Shown here one piece after another: positions 45,595 to 54,722 of a stretch of DNA of 64,000 nt. Position numbers and translations under genes: made by a program. The first letter of the stretch is position 1. Each line of letters begins with the position of its first letter. Below the pieces are notes generated by a model. The model saw only the letters and a list, made by a program, of their open reading frames with translations. It searched no databases and had not been told where the DNA came from. The DNA comes from Candidatus Magnetocorallium paracelense (GTDB lineage: Bacteria > Nitrospirota > Thermodesulfovibrionia > Thermodesulfovibrionales > Magnetobacteriaceae). Location: positions 1 to 64,000 of the forward strand of contig JAREWP010000070.1 in assembly GCA_029001845.1 (NCBI GenBank), read 5' to 3'.

Positions 45595-45961
45595 AATTCT
45601 CCTTGTAAGAAAAAAATTGTGCGTAAATAGTGGAATATTACATTTAAATCTTGTTAACTGACTATTGAGTCAGGTCAGGGGATGAACAGCAAACATCTTT
45701 TTAACATCACGATTCATGATTTCAATGAAAATCATAAAAACGGAGTTGGAAACTTACAAACAGGATATATTACTTAATCACAGGTAAAGTAATCAATATG
45801 GGATGAAAAAAACTCGTCCGGGATTTTGGAATGATATAAATAAGCTCACCTAAAAGTGATATGCCGGTTATTATGCGAAACGTTGAAAACAGAGGGCTAA
45901 CAGCTGATAGCTGTTTTAGGGTTATAAGTTTAACATTACTCACAGAATGCTAATCCATCTA
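45595..45961. other. Intergenic region with a decayed family 2 fragment
   Basis: No gene. Around 45838-45925 an inverted, decayed family 2 relic is suggested by AATAAGCTCACCT (compare AATAAGCTTCACCT on the minus strand of intact copies) and GCTGATAGCTGTTTTAG. Confidence 0.35.
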
Positions 45962-47128
45962 CTATTTCATGAAAACTCTTACTTCCGGATCTTGTTTTAA
46001 AATCTCCCTTTCCTGTTTAGAAGCGACGCGTTCGATGTAATGACCTTTTAACCATTTATTAATCAGTCCGCCGTTCGATACAGCTCTTTCGTATAAGTTT
46101 GTTACCACGTTAGGTCGAACAATTCCTGTATCGGGATTGTCAACGATAATGGCAACAGAACGATCCATCTTTTCCTTGGAATCGCTTAAATAAAAAAAAT
46201 TACTCAACTTAAGCTCTTTTGCCATCAACTCCGTTTTTAACTCGCGAACCAACGGGAGACAAGGAATACCGGCCATTGCACAAAAAATCAGCATATGCAT
46301 ACGCATAGTAATAATGATTTTGCATTTTTGTAACTCCTCGATCAACAAAAAAGGATTTACATAATTACAAAAGGTGATTCCATTTAACTGTGTGTTTATA
46401 ACCTTGGACGTTAGAGCGTAATCGAATACCGGATCTTTTCTCACTTCGTTACAAATACCTTTAAAACTGTATTCATTACTGTATTCCAAAAGCGTGGAGG
46501 CGACTTTATCGGGATAATCGAATTTTTTTTCCTGATTTTCGCTTACAAGATTAAGTCCGATAGTAGAACTATCGCCGGTCTTTCCTTTTTTCCCTATTAA
46601 CTTATAAATGGCAAAAGCTCCGTCTGCTGTGACTACAATCTGTTCAGGATCGAATCCCAAAGCAATACACTTATCGTAATCCCGTTTTGAACGTAACGAT
46701 ACGATCTCCAAATAACGGATAAAGTTGTTTCTTATTAAAGCGACAGCCTCATTCGAAACGATGTCGCTAACACCCACGCCCACCGCGGCAACCGGTTTTT
46801 TATGCAACTTAGCAAGTTTAATAATTGTACAACAATACTTTATTGGATAATCAAGAACCGGCCGTTCCGAAATAAGGCTTGCTCCGCCAAGCACCACATG
46901 GGTAGCCCACTTAATTCCTTTGATAAGACCCTCGTTATCGAACTGCCAAAATTCATTCATATCCACCATACTCCTCGTAAATGATGGAGAAAAAGAGACA
47001 ACTCCTGTTTCGCAGTCAACACTATTCAGTCTTAAAGACTCATGCAATCCCAAAAGAATTGCATCATCTCCAATGTTGCCGGCTCCGTATCCTGTAGCAC
47101 AAAATAAAATTCTTGGTTTATCGGACAT
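45962..47128 (-). CDS. Polysaccharide pyruvyl transferase-family protein
   Basis: 388 aa. N-terminal ILFCATGYGAGNIGDDAILL is the classical start of WcaK/CsaB-type pyruvyl transferases, with VVLGGASLISERPVLDYPIK and C-terminal CKIIITMRMHMLIFCAMAGI followed by PCLPL. The family adds ketal pyruvate to sugars of capsules, exopolysaccharides or cell-wall polymers. AAAGGAG lies a few bases before ATG. Adjacent to a propeller protein on the same strand. Confidence 0.87.
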   Translation of the reverse strand: MSDKPRILFCATGYGAGNIGDDAILLGLHESLRLNSVDCETGVVSFSPSFTRSMVDMNEFWQFDNEGLIKGIKWATHVVLGGASLISERPVLDYPIKYCCTIIKLAKLHKKPVAAVGVGVSDIVSNEAVALIRNNFIRYLEIVSLRSKRDYDKCIALGFDPEQIVVTADGAFAIYKLIGKKGKTGDSSTIGLNLVSENQEKKFDYPDKVASTLLEYSNEYSFKGICNEVRKDPVFDYALTSKVINTQLNGITFCNYVNPFLLIEELQKCKIIITMRMHMLIFCAMAGIPCLPLVRELKTELMAKELKLSNFFYLSDSKEKMDRSVAIIVDNPDTGIVRPNVVTNLYERAVSNGGLINKWLKGHYIERVASKQEREILKQDPEVRVFMK

Positions 47129-47202
47129 TCTTCTCCTTTCAGACGACTACTCAAGTGAATAGCATGGAAACTGCGGACTATAAGATAAAACAGATAATCC
47201 CG

Positions 47203-47228
47203 AAAAAGCATTTAGATGACTGCTGTTT
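47203..47228 (+). repeat. Repeat family 2, deletion relic f
   Basis: AAAAAGCATTTAG joined directly to ATGACTGCTGTTT: the two ends of family 2 without the centre, as left by an internal deletion. Confidence 0.55.
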
Positions 47229-47237
47229 GAAAGATAA

Positions 47238-48215
47238 CTACTCTGCAATAATTGAAAACACAGAAGAACAAAGATTATTATTTAACATAAAGCACTTCTC
47301 CACTTGTCGAGTTTTTATGTTGACCCGGAGAATAGAGGCAGGTGAAATACCCAAAAGCACATGACTGTCATCAAGAACGCACAGGCCGCGTAACCAATTT
47401 AGACGGCAGCTTCGTTCGGCAATCAACTTATTTAGAAACGGTAATTTATGTAGCCTGTTAGAAATCTTTTGAGTAAAAGGAACTCTAATTGATTTCTGCT
47501 CGTCAGCGGACAAATGGTCCAGTATATCTACCTTAACAACGGATAGCAAGTCAGTATTTTTGTTAAACACCTTTAATTCACAATTTCCCGTGTCGTTTAT
47601 AAAATATAAATTATTCGCTAAACAAGCGTCATGTATTTCTCTGCCTTTAGAATGGACAACAGGTTTATCTTCACTGATATTCCAGAGTACACCCTGTTTA
47701 TGTAACGAAAGAAAGACACCGGCTTCCGTTTCCTGGACATAATTTACATGAAAAATCTGTTCTTCAATGGGTATCATTGTTCTTCTAAAGTCATAATCCT
47801 TATTAACTCTTCTTATCGGTTTTTTGACAAATTCCATTAATGCCGGGTTTTCACTTAGGAATATTTCCTCAATTAACTCTCCATTTTTCGTAAAACATAA
47901 AATACAGTCATTACTACAAGAGCTAACCCACAGCCTGTCCCCATAAACGCTTAAACCATGAACACCGCATAGATGAGGATGTGAAAATCGACTTATCTCT
48001 TTAAGGGATTTATCGAAAAAACGAATTTCGCTAAAAGTACCTGTAACTATACGTTCTCCCCAAAAATCCATTCCCAACGGTCCGCCGTGTACAGCTGTAT
48101 CGTTATTGCTGTACACTTTTACCTGCTTTTCAATTAACCATTTATCTAAACGAAGCTTATAAATCCAGCCGTAAGGTTTATATCTGATTATCGAAGTTAT
48201 ATATGCAGTGGTCAT
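47238..48215 (-). CDS. Cytoplasmic beta-propeller-like protein
   Basis: 325 aa, no signal peptide. Blade-like repeats: GGPLGMDFWGERIVTGTFSE, HLCGVHGLSVYGDRLWVSSC, EIHDACLANNLYFINDTGNC, NWLRGLCVLDDSHVLLGISP followed by ASILRVN. Such spacing of W/H-G-L..D/W...S fits a six-bladed propeller of the NHL/DUF4915 kind sometimes seen with glycan or sulfation genes. No catalytic residues can be assigned. Downstream partner in the same direction is the pyruvyl transferase gene; the gap between them holds the family 2 relic. Confidence 0.6.
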   Translation of the reverse strand: MTTAYITSIIRYKPYGWIYKLRLDKWLIEKQVKVYSNNDTAVHGGPLGMDFWGERIVTGTFSEIRFFDKSLKEISRFSHPHLCGVHGLSVYGDRLWVSSCSNDCILCFTKNGELIEEIFLSENPALMEFVKKPIRRVNKDYDFRRTMIPIEEQIFHVNYVQETEAGVFLSLHKQGVLWNISEDKPVVHSKGREIHDACLANNLYFINDTGNCELKVFNKNTDLLSVVKVDILDHLSADEQKSIRVPFTQKISNRLHKLPFLNKLIAERSCRLNWLRGLCVLDDSHVLLGISPASILRVNIKTRQVEKCFMLNNNLCSSVFSIIAE

Positions 48216-48266
48216 TCTACTATTAAGCCATCATTACTCAAAAGGGTAAATCTACAGGTTAACAAT

Positions 48267-48400
48267 CAATACCATTAACTTAAGGTGTGAAGCACCTTCC
48301 GACGTAAGCGGGTCGTGTTTGAGAAGGCGCAGCGAAGCGGAGCCTTCGAGTTTAGCCGCTGAAGGCGGATGGTGCTTTGCTCCTTAAGTTAATGACATTG
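48267..48400 (+). mobile_element. MITE family 1, copy E
   Basis: 134 bp, CAATACC to GACATTG. Flanks GGTTAACAAT (48257-48266) and GGTTATAAAT (48401-48410) match at 8 of 10 positions, a slightly decayed target duplication. Lies upstream of the propeller gene start. Confidence 0.9.
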
Positions 48401-48822
48401 GGTTATAAATTATAAAAAAATTTTTGACCTTTTTGCATCAGATTAAAACAAAAGCAGTGGAAACAGAGTTTTAAAACAATTTTCTCCCTTTAACAGGTGA
48501 CTCATATTTTGACTTTGCAGCACCCTCAATACCATTATGTTATAATGAATGTATCCACTCAATTGGATAGGCTGAAGGCCTTTAGACAAAAATCAAAGAA
48601 TCTACAAAAATTCCACTTTTAACTTTATCAATAAACCAAAATTATACGTTTTTGTTTTAGCCAACAGTCTTCAGTCCTAATACCGAACCCGGCAAGCCGG
48701 AACCAAACAGGTTTGATGTAACACTTTGGAGTTTCGAAGAAATTCCTTCAGGTCTCCTCTCCCCCTTCAAGGTGGAGAGGGAGTAAAAGAATATTTGCAG
48801 GATATAAAGAAAGGAGTTTGAA
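48401..48822. other. Gene-free stretch with a small hairpin repeat
   Basis: No gene found. A hairpin CTCTCCCCC TTCAA GGTGGAGAG lies at about 48754-48783, of the CCTCTCC..GGAGAGG type common as a dispersed repeat. An 11-bp CAATACCATTA at 48527 matches the MITE end but nothing more of it follows. Confidence 0.45.
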
Positions 48823-49125
48823 ATGCATTGCCCCGAATGCGACGAGAAATACGACAAGGAAGTATGTGAGTGCCCGAAATGCGGTGTTTCTTTTGGACAG
48901 GAACTGAACGCACAGGACTACAAGGAGATTATCACCCTGATTAATCCCATGGAAATCTCATTAATCAAAAGCATTCTGGACGGTGAGGGGATTGATTACT
49001 ATATAAAAGGCGAGCAAATTACTTTTCTGGCGCCTCTCCCTGAACCTGCAAGGCTGATGGTGGCCGAAGATCAGGCTGTGGATGCACTGGAAATTATGAA
49101 GGACTTAAAAATCGTCCTTCCATAA
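48823..49125 (+). CDS. Zinc-ribbon plus DUF2007-like protein
   Basis: 100 aa. An N-terminal four-cysteine zinc ribbon (MHCPECDEKY, VCECPKCGVSF) is followed by a DUF2007-type domain (TLINPMEISLIKSILDGEGI, DYYIKGEQ, ARLMVAEDQAVDALEIMKDL). DUF2007 proteins are called putative signal-transducing proteins; real function unknown. AAAGGAG before ATG. Stands alone upstream of rpsU. Confidence 0.75.
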   Translation: MHCPECDEKYDKEVCECPKCGVSFGQELNAQDYKEIITLINPMEISLIKSILDGEGIDYYIKGEQITFLAPLPEPARLMVAEDQAVDALEIMKDLKIVLP

Positions 49126-49197
49126 ACAGCGTCACCTCTGCCGTCAACAAGATATCGGGAATTTGCAAGTACCTCCCTTTTGCACGATGCCGGCCTG

Positions 49198-49227
49198 TTG
49201 ACAATTTTTTATCTTCGTTGTTAAACT
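49198..49227 (+). promoter_or_regulatory. Sigma-70 promoter of rpsU
   Basis: TTGACA (49198-49203) is a perfect -35; TAAACT (49222-49227) at 18 bp spacing is a moderate -10. It lies about 60 bp before the S21 start. Confidence 0.55.
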
Positions 49228-49288
49228 AAGTAATTATTTTTTATCTTTCGAAAAAGAATTATTTCATAACCGGAAGGGGGGAGAATGG

Positions 49289-49486
49289 ATGCCCTCGGTG
49301 AACGTAAGAGAGAATAATTCCTTTGAAGTCGCTCTCAAGAGGTTTAAAAAACAGTGCGAGAAAGAAGGAATAATGTCAGAGATAAAAAAAAGAGAATATT
49401 ACGACAAACCAAGCGTTAAAAGGAAAAAGAAGCTTATCGCCGCACGTAAAAAGATGTCACGCCGCATGACATACAGCGTGAATTAA
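49289..49486 (+). CDS. rpsU: Ribosomal protein S21
   Basis: 65 aa. [20 protein letters not shown] is the standard S21 start, with a strongly basic middle ([20 protein letters not shown]). The GGGGGAG site precedes the ATG. S21 binds the 30S platform and aids initiation. Followed by a terminator hairpin and dnaG, the conserved rpsU-dnaG part of the macromolecular synthesis operon. Confidence 0.95.
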   Translation: MPSVNVRENNSFEVALKRFKKQCEKEGIMSEIKKREYYDKPSVKRKKKLIAARKKMSRRMTYSVN

Positions 49487-49570
49487 TTTTTTTGTGTCGG
49501 CCTGTGTTATTGTTATAAAAAAATCTACATTTTATAGTTTTTTCAACACCTGAAATAATCGACATTATTA

Positions 49571-49600
49571 CCCCTCCTCATTTCGAGGAGGGGTTTTTTT
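49571..49600 (+). terminator. Rho-independent terminator between rpsU and dnaG
   Basis: CCCCTCCTC and GAGGAGGGG form a perfect 9-bp stem with a 5-nt loop, followed by seven T. It ends three bases before dnaG. Its right arm (AGGAGGGG) is the only Shine-Dalgarno-like sequence for dnaG. Confidence 0.88.
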
Positions 49601-49603
49601 ATT

Positions 49604-51289
49604 ATGGACTACCAGACGGTTATTGAAGAAATAAAATCGAGGATAGATATTGTAGACTTCATCTCCGATTTTATTGACTTGAAAAAAAAAGGAAACAGCT
49701 ATAAAGCCCTATGTCCCTTTCATGCCGAGAAGACCCCTTCCTTTGTAGTCAATCCCGATAAACAGATATTTCACTGTTTTGGCTGCGGCGCCGGCGGCGA
49801 TATTATAGGCTTTGTCATGAAGGAGGAGGGAAGCGGATTTGTAGAAGCGGTTCGCTTCCTGGCGGAACGATGCGGAATAAACATTGCCGGTTCGGCGCCT
49901 CGTGACAAAGGCGCCCTTCAAAGGAGAGAGAGGCTCTTTGAGATACAGAAGAGAGGTATGTCTTTTTTTGTCGATACCTTAAGGAAAACCTCCCATGCGA
50001 TGGAGTACCTTTTGAAAAGGGGATTGAGCAGGGAGATAATCGAGCGATTTTCCATCGGCTTCTCCCTGGAAAGATGGGACGGTTTAATGAAATATTTAGC
50101 GGGCAAGGGGTTTACAAATTCGGAAATATCTCAATCCGGCTTAGTTGTTGTAAAAGATAATAAGAACGCCTATGATGTCTTCAGAGGCAGGATCATTTTT
50201 CCCATAATAGAGATGAACGGAAAAACAGTAGGATTCGGTGGCAGAGTGATGGATACAGGTATGCCCAAATATCTCAACTCTCCTGAAACGGATATTTTTA
50301 AAAAAGGAAGGCTCCTGTTCGGGTTGAATATGGCAAAAGAGAGTATACAAAAAAGAGGATATATAATGGTAGTCGAAGGTTATTTTGACGTTGTCGTTTG
50401 TCATCAATACGGCTTTGAAAATACAGTCGCTCCACTGGGTACATCTCTTACGGAACAACATGTAAGGCTCATAAAGCGCTACACAAACAATATGCTTATA
50501 TTGTTCGATGGAGATCAGGCCGGAATATCAGCTGCAAGAAGAGCAATGGACATGTCATGCAGGCAGGGAATGTCGGCAAAGGCTTTGCTTCTTCCCAAGG
50601 ACTCGGACCCGGACAGTTTTCTAAACGCCTATGGGGCGGAAAAGTTCGAGAGACTTTTCTCCGGAGCTCTCGATTATATTGATTTTATGTTAAAAACAGG
50701 TGGAGAGGGGATAGACAACATTCGTGAAATCTACAGAGTGCTGCAGGGGGTAGGAGACTCTGTTGCAAAGAGTAAAATGGTGTCCGAGCTGGCAGACAGG
50801 ACTTCCATGTCAGAGACAATTCTCAGAGAAGATATGAGCAGGGGTAAGAAGGGTGGAGAGATTCGATCCTCAGTCCCGAATATCAGGAAAATCAAGGGAC
50901 CCGAAGAGATACTTCTCGGCATTTACATAAGCAGACCGGAAATGGTTAAAATAATAAACGATCTGTTTTCTGAGACGGAACCTGAGCATCCGTTTGTGAA
51001 AAAACTATTTCGCACCTTTAAAACTCAGAATATCAAGCCATCCTTCGACAGCCTCCCCTCTTTTTGCAGCGAAGAGGAGATATCGTCTATATCACGCCTG
51101 CTAATCGATTCCGAAGCCGACGACGAGACGATCGAAAAAACAGTTAATGACTGCATAAGAAAAGTCAGGAAAGAGAGACTCGAAAAAAAAATTAAGCTGG
51201 CCGAGTCTCAACAGAATATCGAGGAGCTTCAAAAGCTTCTTATGGAAAAGCGAGAGTTTATCGCCAAAGATAATATTTTACTTAATTAG
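49604..51289 (+). CDS. dnaG: DNA primase DnaG
   Basis: 561 aa. N-terminal CHC2 zinc finger (CPFHAEKTPSFVVNPDKQIF, HCFGCGAGGD), RNAP-like basic region (GRIIFPIIEMNGKTVGFGGR), Toprim domain (VEGYFDVVVCHQYG, LFDGDQAGISAARRAM) and a helical C-terminal helicase-binding part. Makes RNA primers for replication. The ATG falls ten to twelve bases after the GGAGGGG within the upstream terminator stem, so its translation may depend on that stem being open. Confidence 0.95.
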   Translation: MDYQTVIEEIKSRIDIVDFISDFIDLKKKGNSYKALCPFHAEKTPSFVVNPDKQIFHCFGCGAGGDIIGFVMKEEGSGFVEAVRFLAERCGINIAGSAPRDKGALQRRERLFEIQKRGMSFFVDTLRKTSHAMEYLLKRGLSREIIERFSIGFSLERWDGLMKYLAGKGFTNSEISQSGLVVVKDNKNAYDVFRGRIIFPIIEMNGKTVGFGGRVMDTGMPKYLNSPETDIFKKGRLLFGLNMAKESIQKRGYIMVVEGYFDVVVCHQYGFENTVAPLGTSLTEQHVRLIKRYTNNMLILFDGDQAGISAARRAMDMSCRQGMSAKALLLPKDSDPDSFLNAYGAEKFERLFSGALDYIDFMLKTGGEGIDNIREIYRVLQGVGDSVAKSKMVSELADRTSMSETILREDMSRGKKGGEIRSSVPNIRKIKGPEEILLGIYISRPEMVKIINDLFSETEPEHPFVKKLFRTFKTQNIKPSFDSLPSFCSEEEISSISRLLIDSEADDETIEKTVNDCIRKVRKERLEKKIKLAESQQNIEELQKLLMEKREFIAKDNILLN

Positions 51290-51446
51290 CTCCGCCATGT
51301 AGGTTGTGAATTTGGCGCTTTGCTCTACTATCTCTTTAACTTGGTCAATATCAAAGCTGACCATAGGCGAGTAGTCTGCTTGTGCTTTTTCGATCCAGTA
51401 GTTAATAACGATGCTTTTATTATCGCTCAAACTATAGATACACCAT
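51278..51446 (-). pseudogene. Stop-bounded remnant frame
   Basis: A minus-strand frame without start codon reads YWIEKAQADYSPMVSFDIDQ and ends TTYMAELIK before TAA, overlapping the dnaG end by 12 bp. The YWIEKA..DY stretch is reminiscent of HEPN-type proteins but too short to assign. Probably a gene fragment. Confidence 0.25.
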
Positions 51447-51496
51447 CTTTGATAATTTCTTTATTTCTTTATATATAGGCAATAACGAATTTCCTC

Positions 51497-51913
51497 TTAA
51501 CGTCTTTTCTTGCTAAAATCAACTTTTACAACTTTTGAATTCTCAATGTCTTCGGTGTCGACTTCGTTATCGTCAGGTTCGCCTGTGCTCATGCCTTGAT
51601 AGGCGCAGGTAAACTGAGACTGCAATTCAGGAGAATAAATCGTTACAATGTTGCTCACCGGTATTCTGCACTTTTGCGGAGCATTATTGAAGCTTAGTTT
51701 TGCCTCTATCACTCCGTTATCCCAGGAAAATCTCATTTTATCGTTAAAAACAAGGATCAGCCCTTTTTCCGGCTCGTCTCCGATAAAACCTCTGGTGCCG
51801 ATACGTACATCTTCCGAATATTGGATAAGAATAAACACCCTGCCCGCCATTGCCAGCATATCGAAGAATATCTTTTTTTTCAGTTCGTTTAAACCATCAA
51901 TAAACTCTTCCAT
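51497..51913 (-). CDS. sspB: SspB-like ClpXP adaptor
   Basis: 138 aa. The central sequence GLILVFNDKMRFSWDNGVIE, AKLSFNNAPQKCRIPVSNIV and TIYSPELQSQF matches the SspB fold, where similar strands bind ssrA-tagged peptides. The acidic linker (STGEPDDNEVDTEDIENSKV) and short basic tail (VVKVDFSKKRR) resemble SspB's disordered tail with its ClpX-binding end. It probably delivers ssrA-tagged proteins to ClpXP. Monocistronic between dnaG and gpmI. Confidence 0.7.
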   Translation of the reverse strand: MEEFIDGLNELKKKIFFDMLAMAGRVFILIQYSEDVRIGTRGFIGDEPEKGLILVFNDKMRFSWDNGVIEAKLSFNNAPQKCRIPVSNIVTIYSPELQSQFTCAYQGMSTGEPDDNEVDTEDIENSKVVKVDFSKKRR

Positions 51914-52017
51914 AATTAATACATAATCCTTATGTAAGCCTGACCGGTTCGGACCAGAGATCCGAACCGGTTCATAATTAACTTTTTCCTTATACCTTAT
52001 GTATGTTCCCTAATCCC

Positions 52018-53640
52018 TTACCCAAAAGATATAAGAGAGGAATCGTAATCTTCCGGTTTTTCCAGACCAAGGAGATTGCAGACCGTGGCGGCCACATTGC
52101 TGAGTCCTCTGTTTTCGATTTCCGCCATCTTATATTCCGAATTATAACCATAATCCATGATTACAAAGGGCACCCTGTTGAGAGTGTGAGATGTTTTAAT
52201 GGATTTCTTGTCGCCTTTCATGGAAAACATCTCGTCGGAGTTGCCGTGATCCGCCGTAACAACGGCAATACCATCGAGCTCTTCAACTGTTTTCAGGAGG
52301 CTGTCTACACATGAGTCCACCGTTTCGACTGCCTCTATGGCCGCCTCCATCACGCCGGTATGTCCCACCATATCACCGTTGGCAAGATTTAAGCGCCCGA
52401 ATTTATATTCGCCTGTCTTGAGAAGTTCGATTGTCTTATCCGTGATCTCGACGGCTTTCATCTTGGGGGCCTGATCAAAGGGCACTTTATCGGAGGGGAT
52501 TTCGATATAGGTTTCCAGTTCTTCGTTTATATACCCCGATTTATTGCCGTTCCAAAAATAGGTGACATGTCCGTATTTTTGAGTCTCCGAGATAGCAAAC
52601 ATCTTTATATTTTCCAGGGCCAGATATTCGCCGATTGTATTACTGATTTGAGGCGGTTCTACGAGGAAATTTTTCGGAATTTTTGCTTCCGAGTCATACT
52701 CCATTATGCCGGCGTAGAGGACTTCAGGTATCCGGCCTCTGTCGAACTTGTCGAACTCCGGTCCTCCGTCAAAGGCTTTGGATATCTCAATCGCTCTGTC
52801 TCCCCGGAAGTTAAAAAACACAACCGAATCTCCGTCTTCCATTTTCCCTACCGGATTATCGTCATTGTCCACAATTACAAAAGAGCCCATATACTGGTCC
52901 TCAAAACCCTCGTCATAGTGAGTCTGAACGGCCTCTTCACAGGATTTGAACTTCCTTCCTATTCCGTTTACATGGGCGTCCCAGCCTCTTTTAACGATCT
53001 GCCAGTCCGCCTCATATCTGTCCATGGTAACGTTCATCCTTCCGCCGCCTGAAGCGATTACATAGTGATAGCCCTTTTCGTCTCTCACTTTTTTCAATAC
53101 ATCCTCAGTTGGCCCGACAAATTCCATCGCTGTCTTTGGTCCAACATCTCTTCCGTCCAACAGAGGATGGACCCTGACTTTTTCTATCCCCGACTCGGCG
53201 AGTTTGTTTATCATTTTATTGAGATGGTCGGTGTTGGAGTGTACATTCGCATTCGACAGTAAGCCGATAAAATGAACGGCGCCGCCCTTCTTACCTCTTT
53301 CTACGATTTGATTCCAAAGACGACCGCCAAACACGGCCCCTGTATCAAAATCCTGGTTGACTCTCTTTGCGCCCTGAAAAAAGACACGACCCGCGCCGAG
53401 AGCGTTGTGTCCTACCTCACTGTTACCCATATCCTTATTCGACGGAAGACCTACGTCCTCTCCATGGGCTGATATGGAAGTTGAAAGTTCGGTGGCGAAA
53501 AGCCTGTCAAGAGTCGGAGTCTTTGCCAGATGCACGGCATTGCTGTCGTCTTGCCTGCCAAAACCGACTCCGTCCATAATAATCAATAAAACCGGCCCCT
53601 TTCTGCCGGTAAATTTCTCCAGTTTTTCAAGTCTCTTCAT
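52018..53640 (-). CDS. gpmI: 2,3-bisphosphoglycerate-independent phosphoglycerate mutase
   Basis: 540 aa, the usual iPGM length or slightly longer. Catalytic Ser region NKDMGNSEVGHNALGAGRVF, LLSNANVHSNTDHLNKMINK, HPLLDGRDVGPKTA, and the metal ligands in VVTADHGNSDEMFSM and KTSHTLNRVPFVIMD. It interconverts 3- and 2-phosphoglycerate in glycolysis with two Mn2+ ions. GGAGG precedes the ATG. Confidence 0.95.
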   Translation of the reverse strand: MKRLEKLEKFTGRKGPVLLIIMDGVGFGRQDDSNAVHLAKTPTLDRLFATELSTSISAHGEDVGLPSNKDMGNSEVGHNALGAGRVFFQGAKRVNQDFDTGAVFGGRLWNQIVERGKKGGAVHFIGLLSNANVHSNTDHLNKMINKLAESGIEKVRVHPLLDGRDVGPKTAMEFVGPTEDVLKKVRDEKGYHYVIASGGGRMNVTMDRYEADWQIVKRGWDAHVNGIGRKFKSCEEAVQTHYDEGFEDQYMGSFVIVDNDDNPVGKMEDGDSVVFFNFRGDRAIEISKAFDGGPEFDKFDRGRIPEVLYAGIMEYDSEAKIPKNFLVEPPQISNTIGEYLALENIKMFAISETQKYGHVTYFWNGNKSGYINEELETYIEIPSDKVPFDQAPKMKAVEITDKTIELLKTGEYKFGRLNLANGDMVGHTGVMEAAIEAVETVDSCVDSLLKTVEELDGIAVVTADHGNSDEMFSMKGDKKSIKTSHTLNRVPFVIMDYGYNSEYKMAEIENRGLSNVAATVCNLLGLEKPEDYDSSLISFG

Positions 53641-54053
53641 TGGATTCCTCCTTAATTAGTGTCTGTTCACAATGATTGGTTGTGTATATTCTATATGCAA
53701 ACCCATGAAATTGTAAAACAAAAAATATAGCAAAAGGTTTATTCTGCATAATCTACCGATAGCTGTGATTCAGACACTATTTTTTAGTAAGCGAAGTTCA
53801 TCAGCGGAAACCGCATAACTTTCGTCCCTGTTGCCCGGCAGAGAGATAGTTAAGAAGATAAAATTTACATTTTTTGTTCTTTGAGACGACAAGGAGTTAC
53901 CTGTGAATGAAGATAGAATCATGTAGAATCATGCCGGTTATCCATGAAGAGAACAGGATTAAAGTGGTGTTTGAGTTTACAAGTTTCAGCTTGTTTTGGC
54001 AGGACATTGCTGCTCATCCAGGCTCGGGATAAAGTCAGAAGATTGGATTATCT
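53641..54053. other. Gene-free stretch between gpmI and the HAD gene
   Basis: 413 bp without a supported gene or recognised repeat. It must contain the gpmI promoter; no clear hexamer pair was assigned. Confidence 0.4.
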
Positions 54054-54653
54054 TTACAGCATCCCTCTCTCTCTTAAACCGTTGATAAGGCTTTCTACGT
54101 TTGTCAGATAAATGGTATCAAGTGCTTTTGACGAGGCTCGTTCAATATTACCCATGTTATCGTCTATGAATAGTATTTCCTCCTTTTTTACCTGAAGTTT
54201 TAGCGCCGTATCGTCGAATATGGAGGGGTCTTTTTTACTTTTGCCGATTCTGTAAGAGTTGTAGACATAATCGAACTCATGGAAAAAGGGAGTATTTTCT
54301 TCTATCTCCTCCAGCCAGTTCGTCTGATCACTGAGAATTGCGGTAGTATAACCACTCTTTTTAAGCTGTCTTGCAATTTCAATTACTTCACTGCGTACAA
54401 GAAATCTGCTCAGTATCTCATTTCTCAACTCTTCGTTGCTGCCCTTTATCCCGGTGTGTACTTTAAGATATTCCCAAAATTCGGATTCACTACCCTCTCC
54501 CGTTAAATAACCTGTAACGAACATAGCTTCAACGGAACAGAGAAAAAAAGAGTCGGGATCGACATTGTTTTTTCCGGCGATTTCCATTAAGCCTTCTCTA
54601 AAGCCTTCCTCTGCGATCACACCGCCAAAATCAAAAAGTACTACTTTAATCAT
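54054..54653 (-). CDS. HAD-family hydrolase (YihX-like)
   Basis: 199 aa. Motif I VLFDFGGVIAEEGF has the nucleophilic Asp and Gly in the third position as in YihX/epoxide-hydrolase N-terminal phosphatases. Motif II TAILSDQTNWLEEI, motif III lysine in NSYRIGKSKKDPSIF, motif IV EILFIDDNMGNIERA. Alpha-helical cap from about 15 to 90. Probably a small-metabolite (sugar) phosphatase. No obvious operon partner; 69 bp downstream of the cold-shock-domain gene on the same strand. Confidence 0.85.
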   Translation of the reverse strand: MIKVVLFDFGGVIAEEGFREGLMEIAGKNNVDPDSFFLCSVEAMFVTGYLTGEGSESEFWEYLKVHTGIKGSNEELRNEILSRFLVRSEVIEIARQLKKSGYTTAILSDQTNWLEEIEENTPFFHEFDYVYNSYRIGKSKKDPSIFDDTALKLQVKKEEILFIDDNMGNIERASSKALDTIYLTNVESLINGLRERGML

Positions 54654-54722
54654 CAGATTTATTCCAAAACCGGGATTAACAGTTAAAAAATCTTAAAGGA
54701 ATAAGCACCGGCGCCTTAATAA

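Noticed and set aside
48527-48537. CAATACCATTA identical to a MITE family 1 end
   Set aside because: Only 11 bp match and the rest of the inverted repeat is absent; may be chance.
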